Below, one piece after another: positions 13,041 to 24,412 of a DNA stretch of 64,000 bases. Each line of letters starts with the position of its first letter. The stretch's first letter is position 1. Location of the stretch: the NCBI GenBank assembly GCA_022496805.1, contig CM040089.1, forward strand, positions 41,834,372-41,898,371. Reading direction: 5' to 3'. Below the pieces are notes generated by a model, which was not told where the DNA came from, made no database searches, and saw nothing but the letters and a program-made list of their open reading frames with translations. Source of the stretch: Pohlia nutans. Lineage: Eukaryota; Streptophyta; Bryopsida; Bryales; Mniaceae. The position numbers and the translations under genes are program-made.

Positions 13041-13609
13041 CCCTTAATTGCCTTAGTAACCATTTTTTGGACGATGTATAGATTTCATCCATTTTTTTTT
13101 CATTTGTCATGCACTATTTGCAGTGTGGATGTATTACTATAGATTTTATGGAAAGTTAGCTTCATGCATGTGTGAACCGATTAGAAAGGGGATGATTTGT
13201 GAAACTTTTATGCCTCATTTCATGTTGTAGTGATTCACTAGAAATTTGGAAGTTTTCAGTGTAAAAATGCTCTTAAAAAAGTCAGCTCATAAAATTAAGC
13301 AACCAAAAATCTCCAAAAATCACTACACTTAGAGTATTACATTTCATCCAATCACAACAAATTTCATCCACAAATTGTCAATATCTTATTCGTAATGGAA
13401 TTACAAGAAAAAATTGTATTTTGAGCTTCAAATTTTATACAAAAATATTGGTGATAGCAATCATAGATCTAACCATATGGATAGAATCTAAAATTCATAA
13501 TGTACAACTTTTATTCATACATCAAGTTCAAAATATCCCTCTTAATTGCATTTTATAATGCATCTTTGCAAAACTACTGAATTTGGAGAGGGCTCTAGGC
13601 ATTTAGGGG
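13041..13609. mobile_element. TTAA-flanked non-autonomous element
   Basis: Left end CCCTTAATTGCCTTAG after TTAA (13037-13040). The right end in reverse complement is CCCCTAAATGCCTAGA before TTAA (13610-13613). The ends match imperfectly. 569 bases, AT-rich, without a gene. Confidence 0.68.
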
Positions 13610-13613
13610 TTAA

Positions 13614-14044
13614 CAATTCCAACCTCATGTGCGAAAGGTGTACATTTGTATCCTGGAATTGAGTGCTGTGTCAACCTTACCGGTTGCAAGGGTTGAATAA
13701 GTCCACTCTGCAGTCCACCGGCATTTCTACCACCAATCTTGACATCTGAGTTCACTAGGCTAGTCTAAACTGGCCAACGATAATTCCTATATATCCACTA
13801 CTGTAAACTGAAATCCTACAGACTGTACGTTATGAAAATAACATTAAAAAACATCTGCAGACAGTCCTGCTGACGTCGGTGCAACACGCACAAGAAATTA
13901 ACTTAAAATAAGTACCAGATCTACCGAAACCAAGAGCAATCGGAAGGAAGCATCTAGAACAATCTTAAGTTAATTCCCAAATGCTGTGCATTTGGGCCGG
14001 CCACCGACACTACCGAACGTGGCCTACACTCCACTTGGGCTGCA
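13614..14044. other. Spacer upstream of BTB gene 1
   Basis: About 430 bases of moderate base composition before the part that is shared with the BTB gene 2 promoter. No gene recognised; distal promoter elements may lie here. Confidence 0.4.
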
Positions 14045-14182
14045 CTCGATCACTCTTCAAGCTAGTTTAAAAGGATCAGAAGTAGCACAAGCTGCATATT
14101 CATGATCGATTAACTGCTTACGGAGCACTTGGATTCCTCTATCGCTGCGGGTGTTATATCACAAACTCTAGTCAATTATCAG
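14045..14182 (+). promoter_or_regulatory. Promoter and non-coding first exon of BTB gene 1
   Basis: This segment is conserved with the reverse complement of 62802-62945 upstream of BTB gene 2, including a nearly unchanged block at about 14121-14145 (AGCACTTGGATTCCTCTATC). It ends in a splice donor (ATCAG before GTAAGTGA at 14183), so it should contain the transcription start and a non-coding first exon. The exact start site cannot be read. Confidence 0.6.
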
Positions 14183-14274
14183 GTAAGTGACTGCGTTTTT
14201 TCCTTGGATGTGTATTTTCACTTAATTGCATTCATTTGGAAGATTAGATGTCCTGAAAAAGCTTGGAGAGTTAA

Positions 14275-14491
14275 CCCCTGAGCGCCCAATTTGAGCCCAG
14301 TCATGTTTTTGATTAGCAGCTTTGAATAGGTCCTATTCCGACTAAATCCTTTTTGTTCAAATTTGTTTGTGTTTGAACCAACAAATGCAATTAATGTTCT
14401 CCATTGGTACAAAATTTGGCGAATTATCATCTTCACAATATGATCGATGGAAATTTTCATTTCAATACCATGAGTGCTTGGCCCTGTAGGG
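14275..14491. mobile_element. 217-bp TTAA MITE in the 5'UTR intron of BTB gene 1
   Basis: TTAA at 14271-14274 and 14492-14495 flank a 217-base insert starting CCCCTGAGCGCCC and ending GGCCCTGTAGGG (imperfect inverted repeats). The same insert, in the same intron position and orientation relative to the gene, is found in BTB gene 2 (62468-62705). A related decayed copy lies near 23630-24290. Confidence 0.75.
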
Positions 14492-14664
14492 TTAACGAGT
14501 TTGCCACGATCAATCGACTGCGAACATGACACATGTTGTGATGTGGAACAGTTTCTTTCTTTGAGGATGAGCTAGCTTGTGAGGTGACAGGTTTTCTAAT
14601 ACTAGATTTGTGTAGTCTTTCTAGTTCTTCTGACTGATTGATTTTCCATGTTGGTGGTTTCAGA

Positions 14665-16553
14665 ATGGCGACCGGTTCATTCAAGTGTGCTTACTGCGAC
14701 GTAAGCGTGCAGAAGAATGTAACGATGGTGCACACAGAGCGAGAGCCGGGACTGTGGGACCTGGACTGCACCATGTGCCGCGACTGCTTCAAGCAGTTCA
14801 AGGGCATGCTGGAGAAGGTGAAGAGCCAGAAGGTGTGGACAGGCTGGGCAGCGCGGGAGCAACAAGTCGACGCGCTCCAGGAAGAGGTGGAATCGCTCAG
14901 GAGTGAGCTCCAATTCTTGAGGCAAGGGGATAGCATTTGTGAACGGCTCCTCAACCACGACCCTCACAACGAAGTGGTGACCGTCACCGCGACAGGGTGT
15001 GGCCCCATCAACGCCCATCGCAGCATGCTGGTACACTACTTTTAACTCTAATTTATTTATTTTTTTGAGGAGATTTCATTCACAATAAAAATCTTGGTAG
15101 AAAATTTCATATTTTCAAAGCCACGCTCATTTTTAAAGTAAGAAGAATTGAATTATTAGCTTACTTCAAACGCAAGGTACTCCTGTCGTTGCTGTTGTAA
15201 CTATCAATCAGTTGCCACTTTCAACGTAATGCTAAGTTGACTAGTCAATCATGTAAAGAATGTGTCAAGTTTACTTTCGTCGAGTGGAAGAAAATTGTAC
15301 TATGAGCCCTACGTTTGAGCTTTATTCAAAATTGCAACTTAGCATTATGAAATATATAACCAACGAGTGGCAGGACGGAATAGCTAGCAAAGAATAATGA
15401 GATATAGTGTTAGGTGAACTCCAGTTTCAATTTTCGTCATTTAGATTCATGCTTTTAGGTCTATTCATGCTTTCTTGTTCTTTTTTGAAGAAGAGTTATG
15501 GATTTTCACATTGGGAGGAATGGAGGATGGTGAGGTGTACGTAGAATAGCGTTTCTATGAGCCTGGGCTAATCTAGAAGTTTTTAATCCCTTCTGACTCT
15601 AAGATTGCTTGCTGAGAACCCTCTTCTGCCTAGCTAATGAGTGAGTGATACAGTTACTTTAAGACTTGAACCTGACTGATTACGTTGTAGAAGGATATAG
15701 TCTAGTGGCTAGAAAACACGATCATTGTTACTTCAAATGATTTGCAGTGCTTGTTACGAATTCCAGCGACTGACTGACATGGTGTGAATTTACTGGATGC
15801 TGCCTGCAGATAACGCGATCGAAGGTGTTCAAGGATGTGCTCACGTCGGAGGGATTCAAGATGCAGCTCCACGACGGGAGGAACAGGTGCCCCGGTCACA
15901 TCAGTCTCACCTTGCCCATGCACGCAGACAGTTTCCAGGCGTTCATCAACTTCCTGTCCACGGCGGAGCTGCGGCCGGGGGTACTGCAGGACCACGCCGC
16001 GGACCTGATCCGAGCGGCCGATCTCTACGAGATCCCCGTCCTGAAGCGCAAGTGCGAGGGCTTCATCGTGCGCACCGCCACGCCGGAGAACGCCGTCGAG
16101 TTAATGAAGTTGGGTAACCAGTGCAAGTCCTCGGCCATCACCGCGGCCGCCGTGGAGCAGATACGGAGCAACCTGAACGTGTACAGCAAAATGGATTTTG
16201 AGGCCCTGTACAAGACTCACCCGGCTGTCCTGGCCGGCGCTTTCAACTACATCATTTTCGAACCCCCGAAGTCTGTTGCAACAGAAACCACGACGAATTC
16301 TGACCGTGCAGAAAGTCCCGCAAAAAGTTCGATCCCTGGCGCGGACCCCAACATCCACTCTGCTCTTCCTTCCTCCAGTAATGTAGTTCGTGACCGGTGG
16401 TCCCTCGGAACGTGCACTTGCTCAGTGCATCCGTTTGCTCATTCTGGGCATGAGTATCATGGTGTGTATTTTAACACTGTCACTCCCCAGCCCTCCAATG
16501 TGAACTATGTTGACATGAAGCCCTCTTTGTCAACACGGTCTGGTATTATCTAG
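14665..16553 (+). CDS. BTB/POZ protein with N-terminal Cys motif and coiled coil (BTB gene 1)
   Basis: Probable substrate adaptor for a CUL3 ubiquitin ligase, inferred from the BTB domain only. Two coding exons: 14665-15030 and 15810-16553, 369 residues, phase 0 junction. The start ATG follows an acceptor at 14663 of a 5'UTR intron (donor 14183). N-terminal residues carry paired cysteines (CAYCDVSV, CTMCRDCFKQF), which may bind zinc. A heptad-like coiled coil follows around residues 60-95, then BTB sequence split by the intron (INAHRSML / ITRSKVFKDVL, MHADSFQAFINFL, HAADLIRAADLYEIPVLKRK) with a BACK-like helical tail. Plant At4g08455-type BTB proteins have the same order of parts. The C-terminal ~80 residues are low complexity (Ser/Pro/Thr) with no known domain. 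The coding exons are much more GC-rich than the surrounding DNA. The paralogue in inverted orientation is BTB gene 2; their last residues differ (MKPSLSTRSGII here). Confidence 0.92.
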
Positions 16554-17434
16554 GTGCTATTAATACATGCATACAAGTTTGGTTTAGTTAGTAGAACTAT
16601 TAATTCTTGAGAGCTACTGTAGCTGGGGTCTGCATCATTTATTCTTCAAGAGAAAAAAATTAGGATTTCAGTCTACTAGCTTACAGTGGCACTAGTAACT
16701 AGATTGATTAAAGAGCCTGTTTGTAGAATATCAGGTGCTTTATGTCGAGTTAGTCTACAGGTCTCAAATAGACTTCTTTCATTCATGCTTGGTCTTAGGG
16801 CCAAAGTTATTATTCTTTTTCAAAACAAAAAAACTGGAATAATAGTCTTGCGCAATTGCCTTTCGCACTCTTGCAAAGAGAAGACTACATGCCACTCATT
16901 ATTGTCTACAATGAATTCATGTTAGATTTTTGAGTTATGTTTTTAGTTTTCATTTATTAATAGTGGAGAGAAGTGAATTCTCAAGAATCGGTTATGTTTT
17001 GCAGGGGATGAAGACTCCAATAGACTCTTTATGAATCATGTCAGAAGAAGAAGAATCACTCCAGTATTTTCTTTTTTGTGGGACTGGTTTGAATCAAGAG
17101 TCAGTTAATTCTAACTTCAATATGGTTTGGTTCAATGAAGATAGTGAATATAGAGTTTTAATAGGATGTTGCAAAGGGTAGGTCCATAACGTTTTATAAT
17201 AGTAGGGTTCCATACCCCCTACTCCTTGGATCAAATTTACAGATACAGTAATTTTCTTGGAACTATGGTGAGAGAGGACATTTCGCATTGTATGCCGGAA
17301 TTTAGTAAGAATCAAACAAGGAAAACTTATTTAAGATGTGAAGAAAAGAGCATTCAAGAATATCCAGGAGCATCAAAGAGAATCTTGGAAACTTTAGCAA
17401 GGGTAGAAAATCTAGGGCTTAATAATGTAATGCA
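16554..17434. other. 3' flank of BTB gene 1 plus dispersed repeat
   Basis: To about 16760 the flank is shared (inverted) with the BTB gene 2 side near 60080-60210, so it belongs to the duplicated unit. About 17290-17433 matches 63610-63740 in direct orientation (shared AGAGAATCTTGGAAA core and AATGTAATG end), a dispersed repeat of unknown type. No gene. Confidence 0.55.
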
Positions 17435-17438
17435 TTAA

Positions 17439-17982
17439 CCCTTAAGCTTGCAAGGAGCCCTGTGAGGCCATGCTTGATCGTTTTTCAGTCAAACTTTGAT
17501 TTTCACCTAGTTCCTAATTTCAAATGAAAATGGTCCCAGCTAAGAAAGTGTGGGGGCTAACTTCTACTTTTTAGTCCAGTTACTGTTCTTCAAAATTGTT
17601 AAAGTTGTGTTTTTTATAGCAATTTAAAGTTCAAACCCTAAAATTCCAATATACACTGCAAAAAATGTTTTTCTATCAAATTTCGTTTTATGTAAGCTCA
17701 AGAAGTATGCCACCTTTACCTTGTTGTTCATCACTATTACATGCATTTTCCCAAAAAAATTCATACTATTCTAAGCTTTTTTGTAATGACTATGATTTTT
17801 ACAAGAAAAAAACTTTGAAAAATCTTATAATTTTATTTATTTATTTAAATAATTATGGAAAAATTAGGAAAAATCAGTTTAACAATACCTTATATGAGAA
17901 AAATTCAAAAAAATGTAATATATTTTAAATGCGAGGAATTGATGAGGTTTGACCGGGTAATTGTAGTGTGGATGCTTAAGGG
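17439..17982. mobile_element. TTAA-flanked non-autonomous element
   Basis: CCCTTAAGC at the left and GCTTAAGGG at the right form a perfect 9-bp inverted repeat, flanked by TTAA at 17435-17438 and 17983-17986. 544 bases, AT-rich, no gene. Confidence 0.75.
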
Positions 17983-17986
17983 TTAA

Positions 17987-18766
17987 AGCAACAAGGACAT
18001 GATAGTGGTGGTACAAATAGAGTTCATCGATTATTGGAAAATATATTTGTTTGCCGTTTATTTGAAGCTAGCAAGTACTAAGGTAGATTGGTCTTAAACT
18101 GCCATAACATTCAATGATTCAATAGCTTATAGTGGCTCCGCCTGATTCTAGAGTAGATGGTGCCTGGAAGAGGTACTAGTAGTATTTTAGAAACGATGTG
18201 TGATGAAATATAGGGTATTTAATATTCAAATTTTGAAAAACTCCAGATAAAATATAGGAGCCAATTAATGTTGAAAACAATTTATAAAAAATATAATAGT
18301 ATATAATGTGTACTATTTTATTTTATTTTAATTAAAAATAGCCCTAGGATAAATGTATCCTAAGTTGAATATCGTAGAGGCTCAAATTGTATGGTCCATG
18401 TAAAATTGCATGGTTTCAATGTTGGTCAGTTATGTTTTTTAACAATATAAATTTCAGGTTGCATTCTAAATTTTAGGATACATTTGATTGTAATTTCCTC
18501 GTCTTACCACAACAATGCAATTCCTTTGTCAAAATGCCAATTCACAAGTCATCTCCCCTTCCAAAAATAAAAATAAAAATAAAAATGGGAGGCTTTAAAA
18601 ATAATGTAAGTAAAATAGGGTATTTGATATAGAATGCATTCTAGTTTTCTAATTACTTATGGGGTATTAAAGAATCCGGCTCAATAGATTTTTTGTACTT
18701 AAAGGACACATAATATTCCAATTTTAGATATAATTACCCCCTTGAAAATAAGTGGTCATTTCATGT
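17987..18766. other. AT-rich spacer, no gene seen
   Basis: Short AAAAT-type repeats near 18566-18585. Nothing else recognised. Confidence 0.4.
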
Positions 18767-19044
18767 CACTATTAGAAAATGCCGACCAAACCAACAGAAA
18801 ATCAACAATTCTCTGTTGTTCTGGGCACTTGCAGTCACAACTTGACAAATTTAACAATTTCTCGTAAAGGGTTCAACAAACCTCTCCCAGTTTCTGTTGG
18901 TTTAGGCACTATAAAAAAAATCGTGACCGAATCAATAGAAATCCAACACGTTTTAATAAATTACCAGTTTTGTAAATGTTGAAAAGTGCATCATGAAGCA
19001 ACAATTTAGTATCAATATAAAAAACTAGCATTACAAACGTTTTG

Positions 19045-19464
19045 AGGCCTCCAAAGGGCTGCAAATTTGGCAAAAGATGCTATGCAAAAAATTAAAATTA
19101 AAAATTAAAAATTAGACATAAAATCAATACTTTAAAAAAAAATCAAAATCAAATCCGACATGGGCAAAATTTGGCCACGTAATCCTGGATTTATTAAATT
19201 TTAATGTTTTTAGTAATATTTTAACATAATAATGATTTAATAATGGTTAAAATTAGTTAAAATTATTTAAAATTATTTTAATTATTTAAAAAAATTAACT
19301 TATTTTTAATTATTTTAGTTATTTAAATTATTTTAAATTATTTTAAATTATTTTATTGTTATTGTTTAAAAGAAATTTTAAAAATTGATTTTTTCCCATC
19401 ATTTTTTTAATATTCATTTCTATGCATGAAGGTGTTGGTTGCACTAACCGCCCGTTGGAGGCCT
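19045..19464. mobile_element. Small TIR element nested in the 2.3-kb CACTA
   Basis: AGGCCTCCAAAGGGC at the left and GCCCGTTGGAGGCCT at the right are inverted with one mismatch in 15 bases. The 420-base interior is AT-rich and non-coding. No clear target duplication was read, so the boundary is approximate. Confidence 0.55.
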
Positions 19465-20810
19465 TAGAATCTTTCTAGTGATTGTAAAATATAAATTTTA
19501 GATTAATTCTATGAAAATAGAGTCAACAAGTTCATTATATATAATAATGCAGTAATCATATAGTAATAATATATATATATATATTATATAAGAGCATAAT
19601 AATAATATATAATAATATAAGATTATTTTACTTATTTTGAAGTTCTATTTTGAAGTTTTGATTGTGATGCAATTTGAAAAAGTATTAATCCTCAATATGG
19701 TGAATGGTGTTTAGTCAACATCATTTTCACTTTTAACCTACATCTGAAATCTCTTTTAAACTCCATTTTTAGCATGATTCTTTCTTAATTTAAGTTGATT
19801 CTATTTTAAAGAACTAAGTATAGATGCCTCGAAAATTTTGTTCTAAGATTGAATATCCAAAACTTTTTAAAAGTTCACCAAAATTAACATTCTATTTTTG
19901 GAGAACAAAATTTTCTATGATTGATCAAAATGTTTTCTTCATGAATTCTAGATTGAATATTTTAGAAAAAATCAATTTAGTATCAATTTACATGCAATAG
20001 TTGTAGAATTTTTATTGGTTATATGAAGTAGGCGAACAATCTTTGTCACTGTATTTTTATGAAAATGCATTTTTTTTGGAACTTTCTTCTAACTGGACAA
20101 ATGTTTATTTCTAGGTTATCTATACATGTGTTTAGTTATAGGTGTAAAATCTATCAATGATGGTTTTAAAATGAATTTCTAAGTTTGGCCTCTAAAACTT
20201 CTTTAAAAATTCACCAAAAATCAACATTCAAATGTTTGAAAGTAAAACATAATATAATGAATGAAAATGTTATCTATTTAAGGTATTGATTGAGTATTTT
20301 TTGAGGAAACCAATTTCGTATCACTATATATGCAATTTTGTGGGTGGTGGTACAAAGGGAAGACAATCTTTTGTTTATAGTATTGTACTACAGTTTTCAA
20401 AAGTGTAATCGTATAAATTTTTAAAAATAAAAAAATAAAATTGTGCTTTATTTTCCAAAAGATCAAAATTACAATGACATCATGGTCAAAAGATTCAAAA
20501 ATATTTTGTTTTGCAAAAGTTATGCACATTGGAAAATTGATAATATGTCTTTTTAACACTCGTGTCACTTCAAAATTACTACAGAAAATATGATAGATTT
20601 TGTTTCAATTTTTTTTCTCAAGTAGATTCCTCATTACAACATCTACACATGGGAAAAAAAAACGTCAAAAAATAATTAGTTTGGCAAAAGTTATGAGATT
20701 TTGAAAAAACACAAAACAATTGTAAGTGCTAATTTTTTTAATTGATGCTATATTATCTACTTTTTCAATGATTTGTGCACATTTGAACCCTCTAGCATCA
20801 CTAGTTGTGA

Positions 20811-20910
20811 GGTGGCAGTTTGACATTAACGTGGCGGGTTGACTTTGACGTGCCAGTTTGACCGCCGTTGACGTGACAGTTTGACTTTCGTTGACGTGCC
20901 AGTTTGATTT
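20811..20910. repeat. Subterminal direct repeats (GTTGACGTGmCAGTTTGA)
   Basis: Four imperfect direct copies of a unit around TTGACGTGCCAGTTTGA lie inside the right subterminal part of the non-autonomous CACTA. Clustered subterminal repeats bind the accessory protein TNPA in characterised CACTA systems; that role here is inferred. Confidence 0.6.
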
Positions 20911-21278
20911 AATATCGTAAATTAGTGATTTTCTCAAGTCGAGGATTTATATTTTTTTAATCTGCATTGTCCGAATTGACAAAGTTTTTCAACAGATTTC
21001 TATTGACTCGTGACCCGGACAACGCGTTCGAAACGACTGGGCAAAACAACAGTTTTCTGTCCAATTTCTATCGATCTGGTTATAGTATTTCTAGTAGTGT
21101 GTATTTCTAAAAAATTACTACAAGTCCCCCCGCCTTAGAGATGGTGCAATAAATTCCACACCCAACAAGACCAAATCAATAGCTAAGTGGACAGGTGGAG
21201 TCCCAAGATGATGTATGAAGGAAAGGCAGAGAGCATAAAGGGTACAAAATGTTAATATGAAGACAAACTATTTTGGGA

Positions 21279-22180
21279 TACCGTAGTTTATTAGCAGGTT
21301 CGGCACTTTGCTGCCTAATAATTAATTAAAGTTCAAAAAGTAGGTTCGGTACCTAAAAATAGTATATTGATAATTTCGGCAGTTTTCTCCTTAAATTTTT
21401 AAAACTTTGGCTAATTGTTAAGTTCAACTCTCATGCATTGGTTGACAAGTAAGATGTGAGTAGAGAGTTAGAATGCTCTGTGCTTTATACAAGTAGAGTG
21501 GAGTTGTATCTGAACAATGCATGTGGGATATGTAAACTTTGAGGTAAAGCACCTACTTAGTCTTCATTTTGATAACACACATAGTTTTTCATAGTCTTCA
21601 AATGACATAAATTCTCTTGGAGGTGAAAGATTACTTGATTTCCAAACTTTTCTTAGTCTAACAAAATTTCAAAAAAGTTGATCTTCTATGCACAAATGAG
21701 CTCCAAAAAACTGTTAGGAACGCATTTTGATTTTTTGACCTTTACACTGCTGCGCTGTTTTGTCCATATCTTTTGCATAAAGACTTATTTTGACACAAAA
21801 CTTGTTGGAGGTGGAAGAAGGCTTGATTTCTTAACTATTGCTAGTTAGACTCAATTCTATAAAACTTCATCTTCTATGCTCAATTGGACTCTAAAAATCT
21901 GTGTAAGACACATTTCAAAAAGCCTCACCTAGAGTCTTACTACTTAACCCATATTCTTTGTGGATTAATGTAAGTGAGCTTGATTACAAGAGCAACACCT
22001 TCTCTCTATAGAAATTCACACATGCCTCCCAACTAAGTTGAAACCTAGTGAAAAGTAACAATTTCTCACTTTTCGGCAATGATTTATATTATATTCAGCA
22101 AAAGATGCCAATAAATTTCCAAAATTTTAGGAGTCTATTTTTAGAATTATTTTTGCCGAACCTGCTAGTAAACTACGATA
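21279..22180. mobile_element. Unclassified TIR element, ~0.9 kb
   Basis: The left end TACCGTAGTTTATTAGCAGG, continuing TTCGGCA, and the reverse complement of the right end, TATCGTAGTTTACTAGCAGG continuing TTCGGCA, match at 25 of 27 bases. No open frame or clear target duplication was seen, so the superfamily is open. Confidence 0.6.
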
Positions 22181-22185
22181 GTTTA

Positions 22186-22793
22186 GATTCATGAATAAAT
22201 TTGAAAAAAAATGATATGATTCAAGTAAAATGTAATTTATTTGAAATGTGAAAGTGAAAAGATATTCATATTTCACTTGTGATACATAGGTGATGTTTTA
22301 TTTAATACAAGAAGTATCAACACGCAATTCGCTAATTATGCACTTGACCAAATGCGCTCGTTTCATGAGCAAATTTGGCTTTAAAAAAATTGTTTAAAAA
22401 ATAACGATTTTTGTCTTTCTACAATCACTTACACGAGCACTTACATTGTAAACAAACAATTCTTTTATTTATTTATTCTTATCTTTATCTTTTCTTTTAT
22501 CTTGTTTCTTTCTTTTCTTCTTCTTATTTTCCTTCTTGTATTCCTTCTTGTTTTCTTCATTTTCTTCTATTTTTCTTCATTCTTCTCTTTTCATTTTTTT
22601 TCTTCTTGTGGTAGCCGCACCAAAGAAGAAGAAGGATTTTTAAAACAAATTAAAATAGAATAATTAATTATTTTGTTGTTGTTCTTCTTTGTATAGGGTT
22701 CAACTTGCCATTGTGGCACTAAATGCTAAAAAAAAAATGAAAGAAAGAAATAATTTTTTTTAGTTCAGCCGTCCGGTGAATCCAAAATGACGG

Positions 22794-22838
<45 letters not shown>

Positions 22839-22865
22839 ATTATTATTTATTTATTTATTTATTTT
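22186..22865. repeat. Pyrimidine-rich tract and (TTA)n / (TTTA)n microsatellites
   Basis: A long C/T-rich strand runs from about 22440 to 22610 (TTCTT-type repeats), and (TTA)n then (TTTA)n runs fill about 22797-22863. No gene. Confidence 0.6.
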
Positions 22866-23200
22866 TGTTGACCGTTTAGGCTGATGGGGTGCGCGGCCCG
22901 CGTCACTCAGGTACAATGGGTGAATAAGGTTGAGTTGTTGACAGAGTGATCCAGAGCCCTCTGATCGCATTGCCTCAATCGAGCGATTCCCGTCCTTCAA
23001 CGGCTGATACCGCAGGCAGGGACGGTGACTTGGGAACTCAGGAACGGCTGGGTCATATGGAGATGGCTGGGCCACATGGCCGGTACACACACGGGGATGA
23101 AATTCATTTATAGGCAGGTGGGGGCAACTCGGACAGGGCAGAAAAATCAAGTCCATCTAGGGACTGCAACCACTTATGTCCCCACTTGTTAACACTTATA
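22866..23200. other. Short GC-richer island without recognised gene
   Basis: About 330 bases with clearly higher GC than both sides. An open frame of about 100 codons on the minus strand (22851-23156) has no recognisable domain and partly reads through a microsatellite. Possible fragment of an LTR or of a former gene; not assigned. Confidence 0.35.
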
Positions 23201-23278
23201 GCCCCACACACTCGCCACTACACACTCTCCAGAACATAAAAACCCATACCAAAGACGAAGTATTTTCTTCACACGATT

Positions 23279-23400
23279 ATTGGAGCTTATTATGATGACA
23301 AATTTTGTGGTGATGGAGTATTGGAACTTATTATGACGATGGATTTTGTGGTAATGGATTGTTGGAGCTTATTATGGTAACAATTTTCTTAATGATGGAG
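23279..23400. repeat. Tandem repeat around TTGGAGCTTATTATG
   Basis: Three imperfect direct copies (starting near 23279, 23324 and 23366) with the shared core GGArCTTATTATGrygA followed by TTTTGTGGTrATGGA. Function unknown. Confidence 0.6.
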
Positions 23401-23624
23401 CATTGACGCATTGGATATTTTTCTGAGGCTTTTGTTATGGTGATGAATATAGAACTTGTTTATATTCAAACAAATGATTGAAATATATTTATGAAAGTGT
23501 GTTCTTGGAGGATTTAAAATTGGTACGTATTCATTTAGACTTTTGGTATTATTTAGATTTAATACCGTTTAGTTTAGTATTGTTTTATATTTATTGAATC
23601 TAGGAGTTTTCTCTCCTTTACTTT

Positions 23625-24290
23625 AAGCCTTAAAGGACCAAGGATTCCTAGTTTTAAAATGATAAATTCAATTGATTATATTGCAAAATATATAATTCAG
23701 ATAGGACCAAATTTTATATCACTAGAAGTAGTGAAGAACATTGCATGTGTTGATGAAAAGAAAAATAAATTTGATTAAAAGGAAGTCTACATAGAAAACA
23801 TTATCATGATAGTGTTCATTATCATGATAGTGTGCATTATCAAAAACAACTAAACAAATTCCAAAAACATAAAACCGGGTGAAACAGAAGCAATTTATAT
23901 AAAATCGTGTCATACAAGTACGACTGAAGCAATTTGTTGATAAGTTGAAAGAGCTAGTAGTGGAATACAAGGTATGTTATTTTATCATATTGTATTTCAA
24001 TTACAATTGTTTCAAATACATTTTGTTTCAGTAATGTGAGGTAAATATACTTACCTCTAAAGGACTAAGAACATTGAATTAGGCCTTGTTTTATTTTGTG
24101 TGTAATTTTGAGTAGGTCATTTGTGGAAATTTTTATGTTCAAATTTATTTGTTTCTTAACCAATATATGCAATGCTCTTCACTAACTCCAGTGATAAAAA
24201 ATTTAGTCACATTCGGATGTTTTTTTTGCTATGATATAATCAATTAATTGGTCATTTTAAAATCACATTTTCTTCAAATCATGATTCCCT
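23625..24290. mobile_element. Decayed copy of the BTB-intron MITE family
   Basis: About 23630-23800 resembles the MITE at 62468-62705 (shared GGACCAAATTTTA and GAACATTGCATGTGTTG blocks). About 24046-24290 resembles the opposite half in inverted order. TTAA/TTTA-type ends are degraded. Non-coding. Confidence 0.5.
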
Positions 24291-24327
24291 AGTACTTGTA
24301 TGGTTTTGTTATTCTAAATATAAAATT

Positions 24328-24412
24328 GAATATATATATATATATGTATATATATAGATGTATATATATGTATATATATAGATGTATATATATGTATATA
24401 TATGTATATTTG
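24328..24412. repeat. (TA)n-rich microsatellite
   Basis: Alternating TATATATA with interspersed GTATATATATAGATG units. The following 24413-25088 is AT-rich and holds nothing recognisable. Confidence 0.75.

Larger units (their letters stand above)
18767..21099. mobile_element. Non-autonomous CACTA (En/Spm) element, 2.3 kb
   Basis: Begins CACTATTAGAAA and ends TTTCTAGTAGTG, flanked by TGT at 18764-18766 and 21100-21102, the 3-bp duplication expected of CACTA elements. Both subterminal zones hold repeated CAACAGAAA / TTTCTGTTG-like motifs and GTGACC(G)-like motifs that also occur at both ends of the 22-kb CACTA in this window. No transposase frame is present; the interior is very AT-rich. It could be mobilised in trans by a related autonomous element. 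Confidence 0.85.

Noticed and set aside
14677..15036. Minus-strand frame of about 119 codons opposite BTB exon 1 (and the same at 61920-62279)
   Set aside because: The GC-rich coding exon keeps antisense frames open; the protein-like conservation is on the BTB strand.
22851..23156. Minus-strand frame of about 100 codons in the GC island
   Set aside because: No recognised domain, the start/stop partly depends on a microsatellite, and no splice or promoter support; kept only as an island.
22866..23600. Solo LTR of a retrotransposon
   Set aside because: No TG..CA ends with a 4-6 bp duplication, primer-binding site or polypurine tract could be identified.
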